DNA of 47,482 nt from Bacteroidota bacterium. Its GTDB lineage: Bacteria > Bacteroidota > Ignavibacteria > Palsa-1295. The first letter of the stretch is position 1, and the number at the start of each line of letters is the position of its first letter. Below the pieces are notes generated by a model. It worked only from the letters and a program-made list of their open reading frames with translations, made no database searches and was not told where the DNA came from. The position numbers and the translations under genes were made by a program. This document shows, one piece after another, positions 8,331 to 16,849 of this stretch. The stretch lies in assembly GCA_030706385.1 (NCBI GenBank), contig JAUZOQ010000015.1, forward strand, positions 1-47,482, read 5' to 3'.

Positions 8331-8723
8331 TTAATTCCGAATCTTAGCAGAATCGACTACTTGCTTCTTCCCGGATATAATAATTGTGTCACCCTTTTTT
8401 AGTGCTTCAATATCTTTTGTAGAGAAAACCACACCTGACTTCGAACTCGTCATATTTCTTTCCATCCCGTGGATCACTCCACTCTCCGGAATACCAGGGA
8501 GATTCGGTTTGGACGTGGCTGTAGAATCCGCCTTTTTCACAGTTTGTTTGAGCGAATCGGAAGGCGAGCTGCCCAGTGACATCATAGAGGGACGCGCCGT
8601 CGCAATAGTGTTTGCGCTGAGAAATTCGCCGAAGACTCCGCTGCGGTAAGCCACGAATCCTGCAATCAGGAAAACGAATAGCGAAATGGTAGCGATCTTC
8701 AGAAACAGATTTGGAGTCTTCAT
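8331..8723 (-). CDS. hypothetical single-pass membrane protein
   Basis: A 130-residue protein with one N-terminal hydrophobic helix (about residues 8-27). A low-complexity Ser/Lys-rich region follows, then a C-terminal VFSTKDIEALKKGDTIIISGKKQVVDS segment that looks like a small beta domain. It is probably membrane-anchored with an extracytoplasmic tail. No family was recognised. It lies 18 bases upstream of the sterol-desaturase gene on the same strand and may be co-transcribed with it. Confidence 0.55.
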   Translation of the reverse strand: MKTPNLFLKIATISLFVFLIAGFVAYRSGVFGEFLSANTIATARPSMMSLGSSPSDSLKQTVKKADSTATSKPNLPGIPESGVIHGMERNMTSSKSGVVFSTKDIEALKKGDTIIISGKKQVVDSAKIRN

Positions 8724-8839
8724 GATGATGGATAATTCAATGTTAACTCACGCTTATACTATATTAGTAACCCGACTGTAGAAATAAAGTTGCGATAGCA
8801 AAATCCATACAAATCATTTCAATCTCGATGCTTGCTCAT

Positions 8840-8874
8840 CCACTAGCCACTAGCCACTAGCCACTATTCACTGC
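8840..8874. repeat. degenerate heptad tandem repeat (CCACTAG type), copy 1
   Basis: Five consecutive 7-base units: CCACTAG three times, then CCACTAT and TCACTGC, with a further decayed unit to about 8881. It lies between divergent genes. Related arrays occur at 16700, 18412, 23093, 23161 and 27848. Confidence 0.85.
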
Positions 8875-8886
8875 TCATTCCCTTCG

Positions 8887-8894
8887 TACCTTTG
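8887..8894 (+). promoter_or_regulatory. possible TAnnTTTG promoter element
   Basis: TACCTTTG matches the Bacteroidota -7 consensus and lies 40 bases before the ATG of the lipoprotein gene at 8934. It abuts the heptad repeat, and no clear -33 partner is seen. Confidence 0.35.
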
Positions 8895-8933
8895 TAAGGC
8901 AATTTTGTTTCCACCAATACGGAGGATTTTGCA

Positions 8934-9524
8934 ATGAAAGCAACAATTTTGTTTGCTGTACTTTTCGTCCTTTCATCCTGTGCGGCTTCCAATCCAACGC
9001 GCACAGAGCTTTTGCAGATGGAAAAGATCGATCAGGAGCCTCGTAACCAGGCCTCAGCGGAGGGCATGGATTCTGTTAGCAAAGATACTGCGCTTTGGCA
9101 CAGAATGGCATTCGTCGATTCTACGAATACGAAGCGGCTGAGGGAGTTGCTTGGCTCGGCTGCATGGTTCACCAAGGAGGAGGTCGGAAGCGCCGGCCTA
9201 TCTGCGGCTTTCATCATCGTGCAGCACAGTCCGGATTATGAATTCATGAAGAGATGCCTTCCCTATATTGAAAAGCAAGCTCGCAGCGGCGATCTCGATA
9301 TGCAACAATACGCAATGCTCCTGGACCGAACGTTGATGCATGATAACAAACCTCAGGTCTACGGTACGCAGTTCGAGCAAGTGAACGGCGAACTCGTACC
9401 CTACAAGATCGAAGATGAAGCGAATCTGGACAAACGAAGAGCGGAGGCCGGGCTCATGCCGATGAAAGCCTACAAAGATCTCCTCAACCAAGTATATCCG
9501 CAGAGCGGTAAGAAAGAGAAGTGA
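8934..9524 (+). CDS. hypothetical lipoprotein (DUF6624-like layout)
   Basis: A 196-residue protein with a lipoprotein signal peptide: hydrophobic residues 3-14 then the lipobox LSSC, giving Cys16 as the lipidated residue. The mature part is mostly helical, with the pattern ...AAWFTKEEVGSAGLSAAFIIVQHSPDYEFMKRCLPYIEK... and DLDMQQYAMLLDR. This resembles bacterial DUF6624 proteins of unknown function; the family call is from pattern memory and tentative. A KPQVYGTQ segment sits about 142-149. It stands alone between a possible promoter and the DHFR-like gene. Confidence 0.65.
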   Translation: MKATILFAVLFVLSSCAASNPTRTELLQMEKIDQEPRNQASAEGMDSVSKDTALWHRMAFVDSTNTKRLRELLGSAAWFTKEEVGSAGLSAAFIIVQHSPDYEFMKRCLPYIEKQARSGDLDMQQYAMLLDRTLMHDNKPQVYGTQFEQVNGELVPYKIEDEANLDKRRAEAGLMPMKAYKDLLNQVYPQSGKKEK

Positions 9525-9611
9525 TGCCGAGCCTCCTCTGCAAATCCGTGAACACGCTTATCGTTGTATTCTTACGCATCACAATTGATCTCATTCACAA
9601 AAGAACCTGAT

Positions 9612-10205
9612 ATGAGAAAGATAATCGTGCTATCGATGATCACCCTGGATGGAGTTATGCAAGCACCAGGCGGACCGGAAGAAGATACTTCAGGCGGCTT
9701 CAAATATGGAGGGTGGACAGCTCCGTATTTTGATGAGGATTATCGCAAGATCATGGAAAAAGAATTGGCACAAACCGATTATCTTTTGGGCCGAAAGACT
9801 TTTGCAATTTGGGAGGACTACTGGCCTAAACATTCAGATTTCTGGCCGGGCATCAACGATGGCACAAAATACGTATTATCCAATACCTTGAGTAAGTCGG
9901 ATTGGAAAAACACCATATTCGTCAAGAACCTGGCAGACATCCAAAAGATCAAGAATTCAGCTGGACCTGACATTCAAGTATGGGGAAGCAGTAAGCTTAT
10001 TCAGCTCTTACTTAAGAATGATCTTGTCGATGAACTTCGGCTCAAGATCTATCCGCTCACACTTGGCGAAGGAAAAAAATTGTTTGATGGCGGCGCGATT
10101 CCGGCAGCATTTACTCTGATCGAAAGTTCTGTAACCTCGACCGGCGTACTCATTGCCAATTATAAACGAGATGGAGAGGTCAAGCTTGGAACTGTTGGAG
10201 CCTGA
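9612..10205 (+). CDS. dihydrofolate reductase family protein (RibD C-terminal-like), paralogue 1
   Basis: A 197-residue soluble protein of the YyaP/RibD-C type. It opens with MRKIIVLSMITLDGVMQAPGG, followed by GRKTFAIWEDYWP and, at the C-terminal side, the nucleotide-binding VWGSSKLIQLLLKNDLVDELRL, then IYPLTLGEGKKLF. Members fold like dihydrofolate reductase and bind NADPH; few have known substrates. I used the ATG at 9612, where the conserved start of the domain lies, rather than an upstream in-frame codon. Paralogues lie at 13546 and 17821. Confidence 0.85.
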   Translation: MRKIIVLSMITLDGVMQAPGGPEEDTSGGFKYGGWTAPYFDEDYRKIMEKELAQTDYLLGRKTFAIWEDYWPKHSDFWPGINDGTKYVLSNTLSKSDWKNTIFVKNLADIQKIKNSAGPDIQVWGSSKLIQLLLKNDLVDELRLKIYPLTLGEGKKLFDGGAIPAAFTLIESSVTSTGVLIANYKRDGEVKLGTVGA

Positions 10206-10306
10206 AGTAGCATCACCATGTTTTAAGAAACTAAAATACAAAAGGCCAGTAAACATCTACCTTCGAAACAGTGAGCAGACAAACCAAACTTAAACTGTCA
10301 TTTACA

Positions 10307-10792
10307 ATGCAGAAAGTACAATCCTTTATTTCACTTTTGGTTCTAGCATTTCTATTGGCAGCGCAGCATCCGCGCTCGGCCAGATCTCAAACATTTTCGG
10401 CTAACACAGGATCCGCAAGCATCCTTGCTTCCGAAACGCAAGAGGACTCCATCGATACTGTAGTAAGATCAATCATTGATATTTTCGCCCATGATTTCTA
10501 TGATCACCAGCAACCGCTGCCCTCAGCATTTCGGAATGTGCAACTTAATACTACTGTCAAACCGAACAAAGAAGTCTTGTATATCTTGTGTGGCGAATTT
10601 ACAACTCCTGATAAAGAAAAGACCGGCGAATGGACGCATTTCACAACAATTAAGAATAGTGAATATGAACAATGGATCGGTTCCAACGGCCTAGTCTATT
10701 GTGAGAATTCAAAAGAGATACACTATAAAAAAGCCGATTTATCTTCGGAATTACTGCTCCGACTGCATTCAATCCAAAAGCTTAAGAAATAG
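10307..10792 (+). CDS. hypothetical secreted protein
   Basis: A 161-residue product with an N-terminal signal peptide (MQKVQSFISLLVLAFLLAAQ, then ARS-Q). A mature part of about 130 residues follows with no recognised domain; it includes DFYDHQQPLPSAFRNVQLNT and a KTGEWTHFTTIKNSEYEQWIG segment. I set the start at the ATG preceding the hydrophobic stretch; a GTG 36 bases upstream is also possible. Probably periplasmic or exported. Function unknown. Confidence 0.5.
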   Translation: MQKVQSFISLLVLAFLLAAQHPRSARSQTFSANTGSASILASETQEDSIDTVVRSIIDIFAHDFYDHQQPLPSAFRNVQLNTTVKPNKEVLYILCGEFTTPDKEKTGEWTHFTTIKNSEYEQWIGSNGLVYCENSKEIHYKKADLSSELLLRLHSIQKLKK

Positions 10793-10900
10793 GGTAGGTG
10801 ATTAGAATCTCATGACTGCTATGAATATGAGACTAGTCATGTATTGCGACAACACGCCTATTATTGTAATTATGTTAATTCACCGTTAAAGAACTCTATC

Positions 10901-11779
10901 ATGGTATCACCACTTCAAAAAGCAAAGGCCGAGCAGTTTTTGAAATATCATCACGACAAAGACATTCTCGTCTTGTTAAACTCGTGGGATATCGGAAGCT
11001 CCAAGCTCATCGAAGCAAGCGGCTATAAGGCGATCGCAACGACAAGCATGGGAATAGCCGCTTCCCTGGGATATCCTGACTGCCAGATAATGCAATTATC
11101 GGAGATGATGGAAATCATTAGGGGGATCGTCCGTGCAGTGCAAGTTCCGGTAACGGTCGATATGGAAGCCGGATATGGAAATAGTATCGACGAAATACTC
11201 GATTCAGTCACCAAGGTAATCGCAACAGGAATTGTCGGAATAAATATCGAAGATAGCATTGATCTCAGTCCGGACTTGATCGATGCGACAGAGTTTTGCG
11301 AAAGAATATCGGCCATCCGCGCATTATCGGATTCGCTGGGTTTTCATCTTGTTATCAATGCGAGAACGGATTCATTCTACACGTCGTCGCGTACGCCACA
11401 GGACAAACTATCGGAATCCATTAAGCGCGGCAATATGTACAGGGAGGCCGGTGCCGACTGCATTTTTGTACAACCCGTATGGGAAAAGGAAACGATCGCA
11501 ACACTTGTCAAGGAAATCGATGCTCCGATCAATATTCTCGCAAACCCCGGCATCGGAGCAGGAGTACCCCCATCGGTAGCCGAGCTGCAGGATCTCGGTG
11601 TTGCACGATTGAGCCTTGGTTCGGGACTTATGAAAGCTACGCTAACCCTGATCAAGAAAGTTGCCGACGAACTACTTGCAAAAGGAACGTACAATATTTT
11701 AGTAGATGCATTAACTCCGCTTTCCGAGACTTCACTTGCCTATACAATGGCGACAAAAATGCAGTCTCCGCAAAGCTAA
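10901..11779 (+). CDS. isocitrate lyase/PEP mutase family protein
   Basis: A 292-residue cytosolic TIM-barrel enzyme of the isocitrate lyase/phosphoenolpyruvate mutase superfamily. It shows the family features SLGYPD near residue 50, the metal-site motif VDMEAGYG near 86-93, GINIEDS near 115, and NARTDSF near 160. The isocitrate-lyase KKCGH signature is absent, so this belongs with the PEP mutase/carboxyphosphonoenolpyruvate mutase/oxaloacetate hydrolase-like group; the substrate is undetermined. The start is the ATG at 10901, after which the conserved SPLQKAKAEQF start appears. The ADP-ribosyltransferase gene follows 12 bases after its stop. Confidence 0.85.
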   Translation: MVSPLQKAKAEQFLKYHHDKDILVLLNSWDIGSSKLIEASGYKAIATTSMGIAASLGYPDCQIMQLSEMMEIIRGIVRAVQVPVTVDMEAGYGNSIDEILDSVTKVIATGIVGINIEDSIDLSPDLIDATEFCERISAIRALSDSLGFHLVINARTDSFYTSSRTPQDKLSESIKRGNMYREAGADCIFVQPVWEKETIATLVKEIDAPINILANPGIGAGVPPSVAELQDLGVARLSLGSGLMKATLTLIKKVADELLAKGTYNILVDALTPLSETSLAYTMATKMQSPQS

Positions 11780-11791
11780 CTAAAACAATAG

Positions 11792-12535
11792 ATGGATTTC
11801 GACCCGCATAATCACGTCGTTAAACTCTGCCTTCAAGGGATGGCATTCGAAGGACAAGGCAAACCTGCTGAAGCGGTCAGAGTATTTCTTCAAGCCTGGG
11901 ATGAAGCAACAAATGATTTTGAAAGATATCTGGCCGCTTTTTATGTAACCCGACTTCAAGCAAACGCTACTGACAAATTACAGTGGGCCGAAACAACTTT
12001 ACAGCTTGCCCTAAAAGTTAATAGCCTCGCTGTGAATGGAGTCTTCCCTGCTCTCTATTATAATATAGCTAAGTGCTACGAGGACTTAGGCGATCTTGAG
12101 AATGCACAAAAGAATTATGAATTAGCACAGTCGTCCAAGAATACTGTCTCTGATACCGGTCCCTTCTATCATGGCACGAGAGCGGATCTGAAGGTCGGCG
12201 ATCTGCTAACAGCAGGGTTCGGCTCTAACTACCAGCACGAATTGGTTATGAATCACATTTACTTCACAGCTCTGGTTAATGGCGCCGGACTTGCCGCTGC
12301 ATTAGCTAAAGGTGATGGCGCCGAACGGGTGTATATCGTTGAGCCGACCGGCAGCTTCGAAAATGATCCGAACGTCACGGATAAGAAATTTCCGGGCAAT
12401 CCGACACGCTCCTATCGCACACAAGCACCATTGAAGATTGTAGGCGAAATAACAGAGTGGGTGAAGCAAACGCCGGAGCAAATCCGGCAATGGCGTGAAA
12501 AGTTGGCGGCAAACAAAGGAGAAATTATTAATTAA
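11792..12535 (+). CDS. arr: Arr-type (rifampin) ADP-ribosyltransferase with TPR-like N-terminal extension
   Basis: A 247-residue two-part protein. Residues 1-115 are helical with TPR-like character (ALYYNIAKCYEDLGDLENAQKNYELAQ at about 88-114). Residues 123-240 match the Arr family, which transfers ADP-ribose from NAD to rifamycins. FYHGT sits at 125-129 with the expected His127, HIYFTA at 155-160 with Tyr157, and DPNVTDKKFPGNPT with SYRTQAPLKIVGEI follows. Stand-alone Arr is about 140 residues, so the helical extension is extra. It may confer rifamycin resistance or modify another substrate. It lies 12 bases after the PEP-mutase-like gene and could share its transcript. Confidence 0.8.
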   Translation: MDFDPHNHVVKLCLQGMAFEGQGKPAEAVRVFLQAWDEATNDFERYLAAFYVTRLQANATDKLQWAETTLQLALKVNSLAVNGVFPALYYNIAKCYEDLGDLENAQKNYELAQSSKNTVSDTGPFYHGTRADLKVGDLLTAGFGSNYQHELVMNHIYFTALVNGAGLAAALAKGDGAERVYIVEPTGSFENDPNVTDKKFPGNPTRSYRTQAPLKIVGEITEWVKQTPEQIRQWREKLAANKGEIIN

Positions 12536-12579
12536 TTTCAAAAATCATCAAGTCAAGAGAGGTACTACTGAAGTATACC

Positions 12580-13008
12580 ATGAGATATTTATTCATGATA
12601 ATGATTTGTACTGCTTTTGCAGGCTGTTCCCAAAAGCATCGCACAGTCGATAAGCCACTAATCGATAAGAGATTACTTTCTTTCGAAAATATTTATATTT
12701 CTGACGTTGACTCAGTCCTAAGACTCCCGAAGCATACGCAGGATGTAATTTTCACCAAAAAGATGAATTCTCTAATAGACACGGTCTTATTCAAAGATAG
12801 TGAAATCTATGTTTCATGTATGGCTATGGTAACAGGATGTGCAGACTGGACCGGTAATATTACGTATGCAAAGGACACCATCAAATTAGGATTGATCAAC
12901 TTAATCGATGTCGTGTGCACCGAACTAGATTGCCGCAGGTTCATCTATCATATTTCAAATCCGGAAAAGAGAAGATACGTAATCCTGAAACCATGGGAAG
13001 GGCAATAA
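12580..13008 (+). CDS. hypothetical lipoprotein
   Basis: A 142-residue protein with a lipoprotein signal (MRYLFMIMICTAFAGC; lipidated Cys16). The mature part contains three or four further cysteines (SCMAMVTGCADW and CTELDCRRFI), which could form disulfides outside the cytoplasm. No family recognised. It stands alone, 44 bases after the Arr-type gene. Confidence 0.55.
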   Translation: MRYLFMIMICTAFAGCSQKHRTVDKPLIDKRLLSFENIYISDVDSVLRLPKHTQDVIFTKKMNSLIDTVLFKDSEIYVSCMAMVTGCADWTGNITYAKDTIKLGLINLIDVVCTELDCRRFIYHISNPEKRRYVILKPWEGQ

Positions 13009-13070
13009 CAACTGACGATCGAGCTAGTTAAAGTTAGAAATAGACTAAGACGAAAAGTCAATTACTGCGA

Positions 13071-13499
13071 ATGGATAACATCGGCATCGTTGTCGAAGAC
13101 CTCGATACCACCATTTCTTTTTTCACCGAGCTTGGCTTGAAGCTCGAAGGTCGGGCCATGATCGAAGGAGAATGGGCCGGGCGCGTTACCGGGCTTGGCG
13201 ATCAGAGCGTTGAGATCGCCATGATGGTCACACCCGATGGCCACAGCCGGCTCGAGCTGTCGCGATTCCTCAATCCCCCTACGATAGCCGATCACCGGAA
13301 CGCCCCTGTGAATTCGCTCGGCTATTTGCGCGCCATGTTCGCCGTATCTGACATTGATGAATTGCTCACGAGGCTCCGTAACTGCGGCGCAGAGCTCGTC
13401 GGCGAAGTAGTTCAGTACGAGAATTCGTATCGTCTCTGCTACATCCGCGGCCCCGAAGGACTCCTCATCGGGCTTGCAGAACAACTTAATACGAAATGA
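13071..13499 (+). CDS. VOC-family (glyoxalase-like) protein
   Basis: A 142-residue single-module pair of beta-alpha-beta-beta-beta motifs typical of the vicinal-oxygen-chelate superfamily: NIGIVVEDLDTTISFFTELGLKLEGR at the start and YIRGPEGLLIGLAEQL at the end. Such proteins are lyases, dioxygenases or antibiotic-binding proteins. The His often found just before GIVVED is replaced by Asn3, and a Glu/His metal set cannot be assigned with certainty. The N-terminus is unusually short for the fold. The same frame is open 27 bases upstream and includes a CTG at 13065, so a non-ATG start is possible. Confidence 0.75.
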   Translation: MDNIGIVVEDLDTTISFFTELGLKLEGRAMIEGEWAGRVTGLGDQSVEIAMMVTPDGHSRLELSRFLNPPTIADHRNAPVNSLGYLRAMFAVSDIDELLTRLRNCGAELVGEVVQYENSYRLCYIRGPEGLLIGLAEQLNTK

Positions 13500-13545
13500 A
13501 CGGACGATATTTGGCGGACCTATATATTTACACTTGCAAACTCCT

Positions 13546-14100
13546 ATGAGAAAACTTATTGCAGCGATCAATATGACACTTGATGGCTTCTGCGATCATA
13601 CGGCCGTGACGCCGAGCGATGAATTGCACGAGCACTTTAACGAGCTCTTACGAAGCGGAGATACGCTGATCTACGGAAGAACAACATATCAACTTATGGA
13701 AAGTTATTGGCCGGCGCTGGTAAAAGATCCTTCGGGCAACAAATCGATGGATGATTTTGCACTACTGATCGAAAATATTCAAAAAATTGTCTATTCTCGC
13801 ACGCTCGAAAATGTCAAGTGGAAGAATTCAATACTTAAACATGAGATCAGCAAGGAAGAAATTTTAGCACTCAAGCAACAATCTGGAAAACATATTTTAG
13901 TTGGCAGTCCAAGTCTATTCGTAGCCTTCACGCAACTTGGCCTCGTGGATGAATACCAACTCGTCGTTCATCCGGTTATTCTCGGAAACGGGTTGATATT
14001 ATTTAAGAACATTACCGATAGATTCGACCTGAGACTCTTGAAAACCAAGACTTTCGGTTCTGGCGCAGTAGCTCTTTACTACGAGCCGAGGACAAAATAA
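13546..14100 (+). CDS. dihydrofolate reductase family protein (RibD C-terminal-like), paralogue 2
   Basis: A 184-residue protein of the same type as those at 9612 and 17821. It starts MRKLIAAINMTLDGFCDHTA, has GRTTYQLMESYWP near residue 43, and ends with HILVGSPSLFVAFTQLGLVDEYQLVVHPVILGNG. It probably uses NADPH; the substrate is unknown. The ATG at 13546 matches the start position of the paralogues. Confidence 0.85.
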   Translation: MRKLIAAINMTLDGFCDHTAVTPSDELHEHFNELLRSGDTLIYGRTTYQLMESYWPALVKDPSGNKSMDDFALLIENIQKIVYSRTLENVKWKNSILKHEISKEEILALKQQSGKHILVGSPSLFVAFTQLGLVDEYQLVVHPVILGNGLILFKNITDRFDLRLLKTKTFGSGAVALYYEPRTK

Positions 14101-14315
14101 GTGCTCTCCTGCCTTGATAGGGGTACCATTGGTGCTATGATCTTTCTCCCCAGATAGACAAAGAAAATTTCTTATACTAAAGTACTCATCCTGACGTAAG
14201 AAATCTTTACTTGCAAATCTTACAGAGTATGCTAAAAAAAGGGATTACACAGAAATTTGAAGTTGGAATGATTCTTGCTCGCCAACATCGACCTAACGGT
14301 AAAGGAAGGGATAAC
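14101..14315. other. intergenic leader before radical SAM gene
   Basis: 215 bases without a convincing gene. The last part carries a strong purine-rich GGAAGGG at 14304-14310, well placed for the ATG at 14316. No hairpin or promoter stands out. Confidence 0.4.
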
Positions 14316-15716
14316 ATGAGCAATAAAAACAACTTAAAGCACAAAGTATATGTCATCCAACCATCCTATCGTTCGATGGACGGGAAACTACTCAAAAGGC
14401 TACCGCTCTTCAATTTCTCCTATAATCTTCCCATTCTCAGTGCAGTCATTCCTTCCGACTGGGAGAAGCAATTCTGCCTTGAATACTGTGACAAACTCGA
14501 CCTTAAGAGCGATGCATCCGTTGTTATCCTCACTTCCACGGGCTATGAGGTTGCTCATGCTATCGAAATCGCAGAACATTTTCGCAGTCAGGGATGCACT
14601 GTAATTTTCGGAGCACACATGGACGAGATGAGCGATCGGTTATTGCGTAAAAGTTGCGATTCTGTGTTTCTAGGATATCCCAATCACAAGCAGATGTCCG
14701 AAATTCTTGAGGATGCGACCAGCGGTAAGCTCAGGCCGGAGTATGATTGCGGCATGAATGTCGATTATCCGTTCGACTATTCTGTCCTCAAAGGGAAGGG
14801 AATGTGGTTCATTCCGATGCTTGCAAGCATTGGATGTAAGAACTCCTGCTCATATTGCTGCTACACGGCGGTTTCTGCAGGACATTATCGCTTGCGGCAC
14901 ATCTCAAATGTCATGGAAGATGTACGGGCAGCTGCCACATTCCGGCGTCCGCTGGGATTTCTCGATGCAAATCTATATAACAATCGCAACTATCTACTGA
15001 TGCTTTTAGAGCAGATGATCGAAGAAAAGCTGAATCTGAGATGGGGGTGCAATTTTACAATTGATATCGCCGATGACGAGGAAGTACTCTCCCAATTGAC
15101 GAGAGCCGGTTGCCGGGTGATGTTTATCGGATTGGAAAGCTTGGATAGCAAAAACATGCTTCAACTCAATAAACCGTATGACCCTGCCCGATATCTCAAC
15201 CAGATAAGAAAAATACGAAAACACGGTATCATGGTCGGAACGTACTTCATCATGGGCTTGGATAATGATGATACCTTCTCCTTCGACGATGTATATAAAT
15301 TCTATCAGGAGAGCCGGGTGGAAGTGCCTTATACGCATATGTTCGTTCCGATACCAGGCACACCGCTTTACAATACCATCCGCTCTGCAGGTCGCTTACA
15401 TACTGAAGCCTACGATAATTATTCAACGGATAACGCGGCGGCCTTTAGTGTGCCGTGCAGTGTAGCGTACTTTCAGCCTGCAAAAATGACGGAGGAAGAA
15501 CTGGAACAAAATTATCTGAACCTCAATGCTCGAGTCCTTACGCTGCCGAAGATCCTCCGGCGGTCGTTGAAGAAACATTTTATCGATACCAGCTTGGTGT
15601 TGGGAATGAATTTGGAAGCAAGAAAGAAATACAAAGCCATGCAAGCCGCGAAGTTACAAAAACTCAACGACAAGGCGCTACATACCAAATTTCATCCATC
15701 TTCCTTGCTCACTTAG
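14316..15716 (+). CDS. B12-binding-domain radical SAM protein
   Basis: A 466-residue enzyme. Residues 1-130 form a Rossmann-like domain of the cobalamin-binding type (SDASVVILTSTGYEVAHAIEIAEHF ... TVIFGAH). A radical SAM TIM barrel follows, with the [4Fe-4S] ligands Cys174-x3-Cys178-x2-Cys181 in SIGCKNSCSYC. Barrel features GFLDANLYNNR, VMFIGLESLDSKNM and GTYFIMGLDNDD are present, with a C-terminal helical region. The cobalamin-ligating His motif DxHxxG is not seen, so B12 use is uncertain. The start was set by GGAAGGG six bases before ATG 14316. No biosynthetic partner lies beside it. Confidence 0.85.
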   Translation: MSNKNNLKHKVYVIQPSYRSMDGKLLKRLPLFNFSYNLPILSAVIPSDWEKQFCLEYCDKLDLKSDASVVILTSTGYEVAHAIEIAEHFRSQGCTVIFGAHMDEMSDRLLRKSCDSVFLGYPNHKQMSEILEDATSGKLRPEYDCGMNVDYPFDYSVLKGKGMWFIPMLASIGCKNSCSYCCYTAVSAGHYRLRHISNVMEDVRAAATFRRPLGFLDANLYNNRNYLLMLLEQMIEEKLNLRWGCNFTIDIADDEEVLSQLTRAGCRVMFIGLESLDSKNMLQLNKPYDPARYLNQIRKIRKHGIMVGTYFIMGLDNDDTFSFDDVYKFYQESRVEVPYTHMFVPIPGTPLYNTIRSAGRLHTEAYDNYSTDNAAAFSVPCSVAYFQPAKMTEEELEQNYLNLNARVLTLPKILRRSLKKHFIDTSLVLGMNLEARKKYKAMQAAKLQKLNDKALHTKFHPSSLLT

Positions 15717-15765
15717 GTCTCTCTCATCTTACGCTCCCAAAGTCGCTGAAAGCAGCCTCCCAGCC

Positions 15766-15794
15766 GCAGAGTTTCTCCCTGTAACAAACTCTGT
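15766..15794. other. small perfect hairpin after radical SAM gene
   Basis: CAGAGTTT at 15767-15774 pairs with AAACTCTG at 15786-15793, an 8-bp stem with an 11-base loop. There is no run of T after it, so it is a weak terminator at best; a processing or stability hairpin is possible. Confidence 0.4.
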
Positions 15795-15985
15795 GTATCG
15801 AGGTTAGTAGCCGAGGGATCACTTCCGGCATGAAGATCTATATCAGCCTTGCGCAATGGGATTCCTATCCGATCAACGGCCAAGCTCCGTATACAACGGT
15901 TACCTATTACGATCCGATCAATAATCAAAACCGATTGATCAGCCCGACTCCGGCATCAAACGTCGTCTCCTTAACGATGCCATAA
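15785..15985 (+). other. short open stretch, possible gene remnant
   Basis: The frame is open from 15785. From an ATG at 15830 it encodes 51 residues with a polished composition rich in Tyr, Pro, Asn and Thr (IYISLAQWDSYPINGQ and YYDPINNQNRLISP). It has no ribosome binding site and no signal peptide. It could be a remnant of an exported protein or a chance frame. The remaining sequence to 16123 holds nothing I can identify. Confidence 0.25.
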
Positions 15986-16123
15986 TTCGTCACACATAAG
16001 TCTCCGAGGAATTGAGCTGGGCCGAACGCCATGGCGATTCTCGGGTAATATTTACTGACTGACCGACTTCACAACAGGTCGCCCTTAGCGGATCACAACT
16101 GCCCGTATATTTGTCGGGAAATT

Positions 16124-16669
16124 ATGCCCTTCATCATTTCAATTCTTTTTTCGCTGCTTCTTATCTGGCACCATGCCGGAGCTCCGCATTGCTCTTTTTC
16201 CTCGCCGGATACCGTGTTGAGTGGAATCATCATTCAGGATCGTGAAAGTTCGGAAAAGATCATTGGTACTGAATACCAGCTCGATAGAAATGAACGCCTG
16301 CACTATCTTTCTAACGACGGGAAAGAGAAACTGACTCTCCAGTTTCATCCCGGAGATACGAAAAATGAGTTTGCCGAATTTGACGTATCTCTGCCTCGGC
16401 CAAACATTCGACTGAAAAGGCTGCCGATCGAACATTTCAAAACAAATAATTCTATTGAGCTGGGAAGAAGCGACAGTTCGGTTATTGAGAAACTTGGCAC
16501 GTGCTTCACCAGGTCTATGCGAAAAGGAGTTGAAGTGATCCGTTATGAAATAAATGATGTGGAGCATTCCGGCTTTTTACAAAGGTACAATATGCCGCTC
16601 TACTACGGAGAATACTTTTTTAAGAACCACGTATTGATTCGATTCAGGTTCGGATTCGAATATCCCTAA
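16124..16669 (+). CDS. hypothetical exported protein
   Basis: A 181-residue product with an N-terminal hydrophobic segment (MPFIISILFSLLLIWHH) that reads as a signal peptide or anchor. The mature region has no recognised domain; it contains NERLHYLSNDGKEKLTLQF, RSDSSVIEKLGTCFTRS and a C-terminal YYGEYFFKNHVLIRFRFGFEYP. It lies directly upstream of a heptad repeat. Function unknown. Confidence 0.5.
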   Translation: MPFIISILFSLLLIWHHAGAPHCSFSSPDTVLSGIIIQDRESSEKIIGTEYQLDRNERLHYLSNDGKEKLTLQFHPGDTKNEFAEFDVSLPRPNIRLKRLPIEHFKTNNSIELGRSDSSVIEKLGTCFTRSMRKGVEVIRYEINDVEHSGFLQRYNMPLYYGEYFFKNHVLIRFRFGFEYP

Positions 16670-16699
16670 TCCTCGCAACTTACAAAATTCTAGGCCAAG

Positions 16700-16748
16700 C
16701 CACTAGCCACTAGCCACTAGCCACTGGCCACTAATCACTAGCCCTAGC
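16700..16748. repeat. degenerate heptad tandem repeat (CCACTAG type), copy 2
   Basis: Seven 7-base units: three CCACTAG, then CCACTGG, CCACTAA, TCACTAG and CCCTAGC. It is the longest array of this family in the window and sits in the gap between genes at 16669 and 16850. Confidence 0.85.
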
Positions 16749-16812
16749 CGATTGTCACAATCACCCCCCAGAATGGCATAATCGCACCTCACCCCGCTAT
16801 TTTGGAAATCCG

Positions 16813-16820
16813 TACTTTTG
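16813..16820 (+). promoter_or_regulatory. possible TAnnTTTG promoter element
   Basis: TACTTTTG matches the Bacteroidota -7 consensus and lies 30 bases before the ATG at 16850. No -33 partner was recognised. Confidence 0.3.
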
Positions 16821-16849
16821 TATTGCGATTTATTTCAAATGCAAACATT

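Noticed and set aside
16700..16748. Possible CRISPR-like repeats (CCACTAG arrays)
   Set aside because: Units are 7 bases long, have no spacers and degrade gradually; no cas gene is present.
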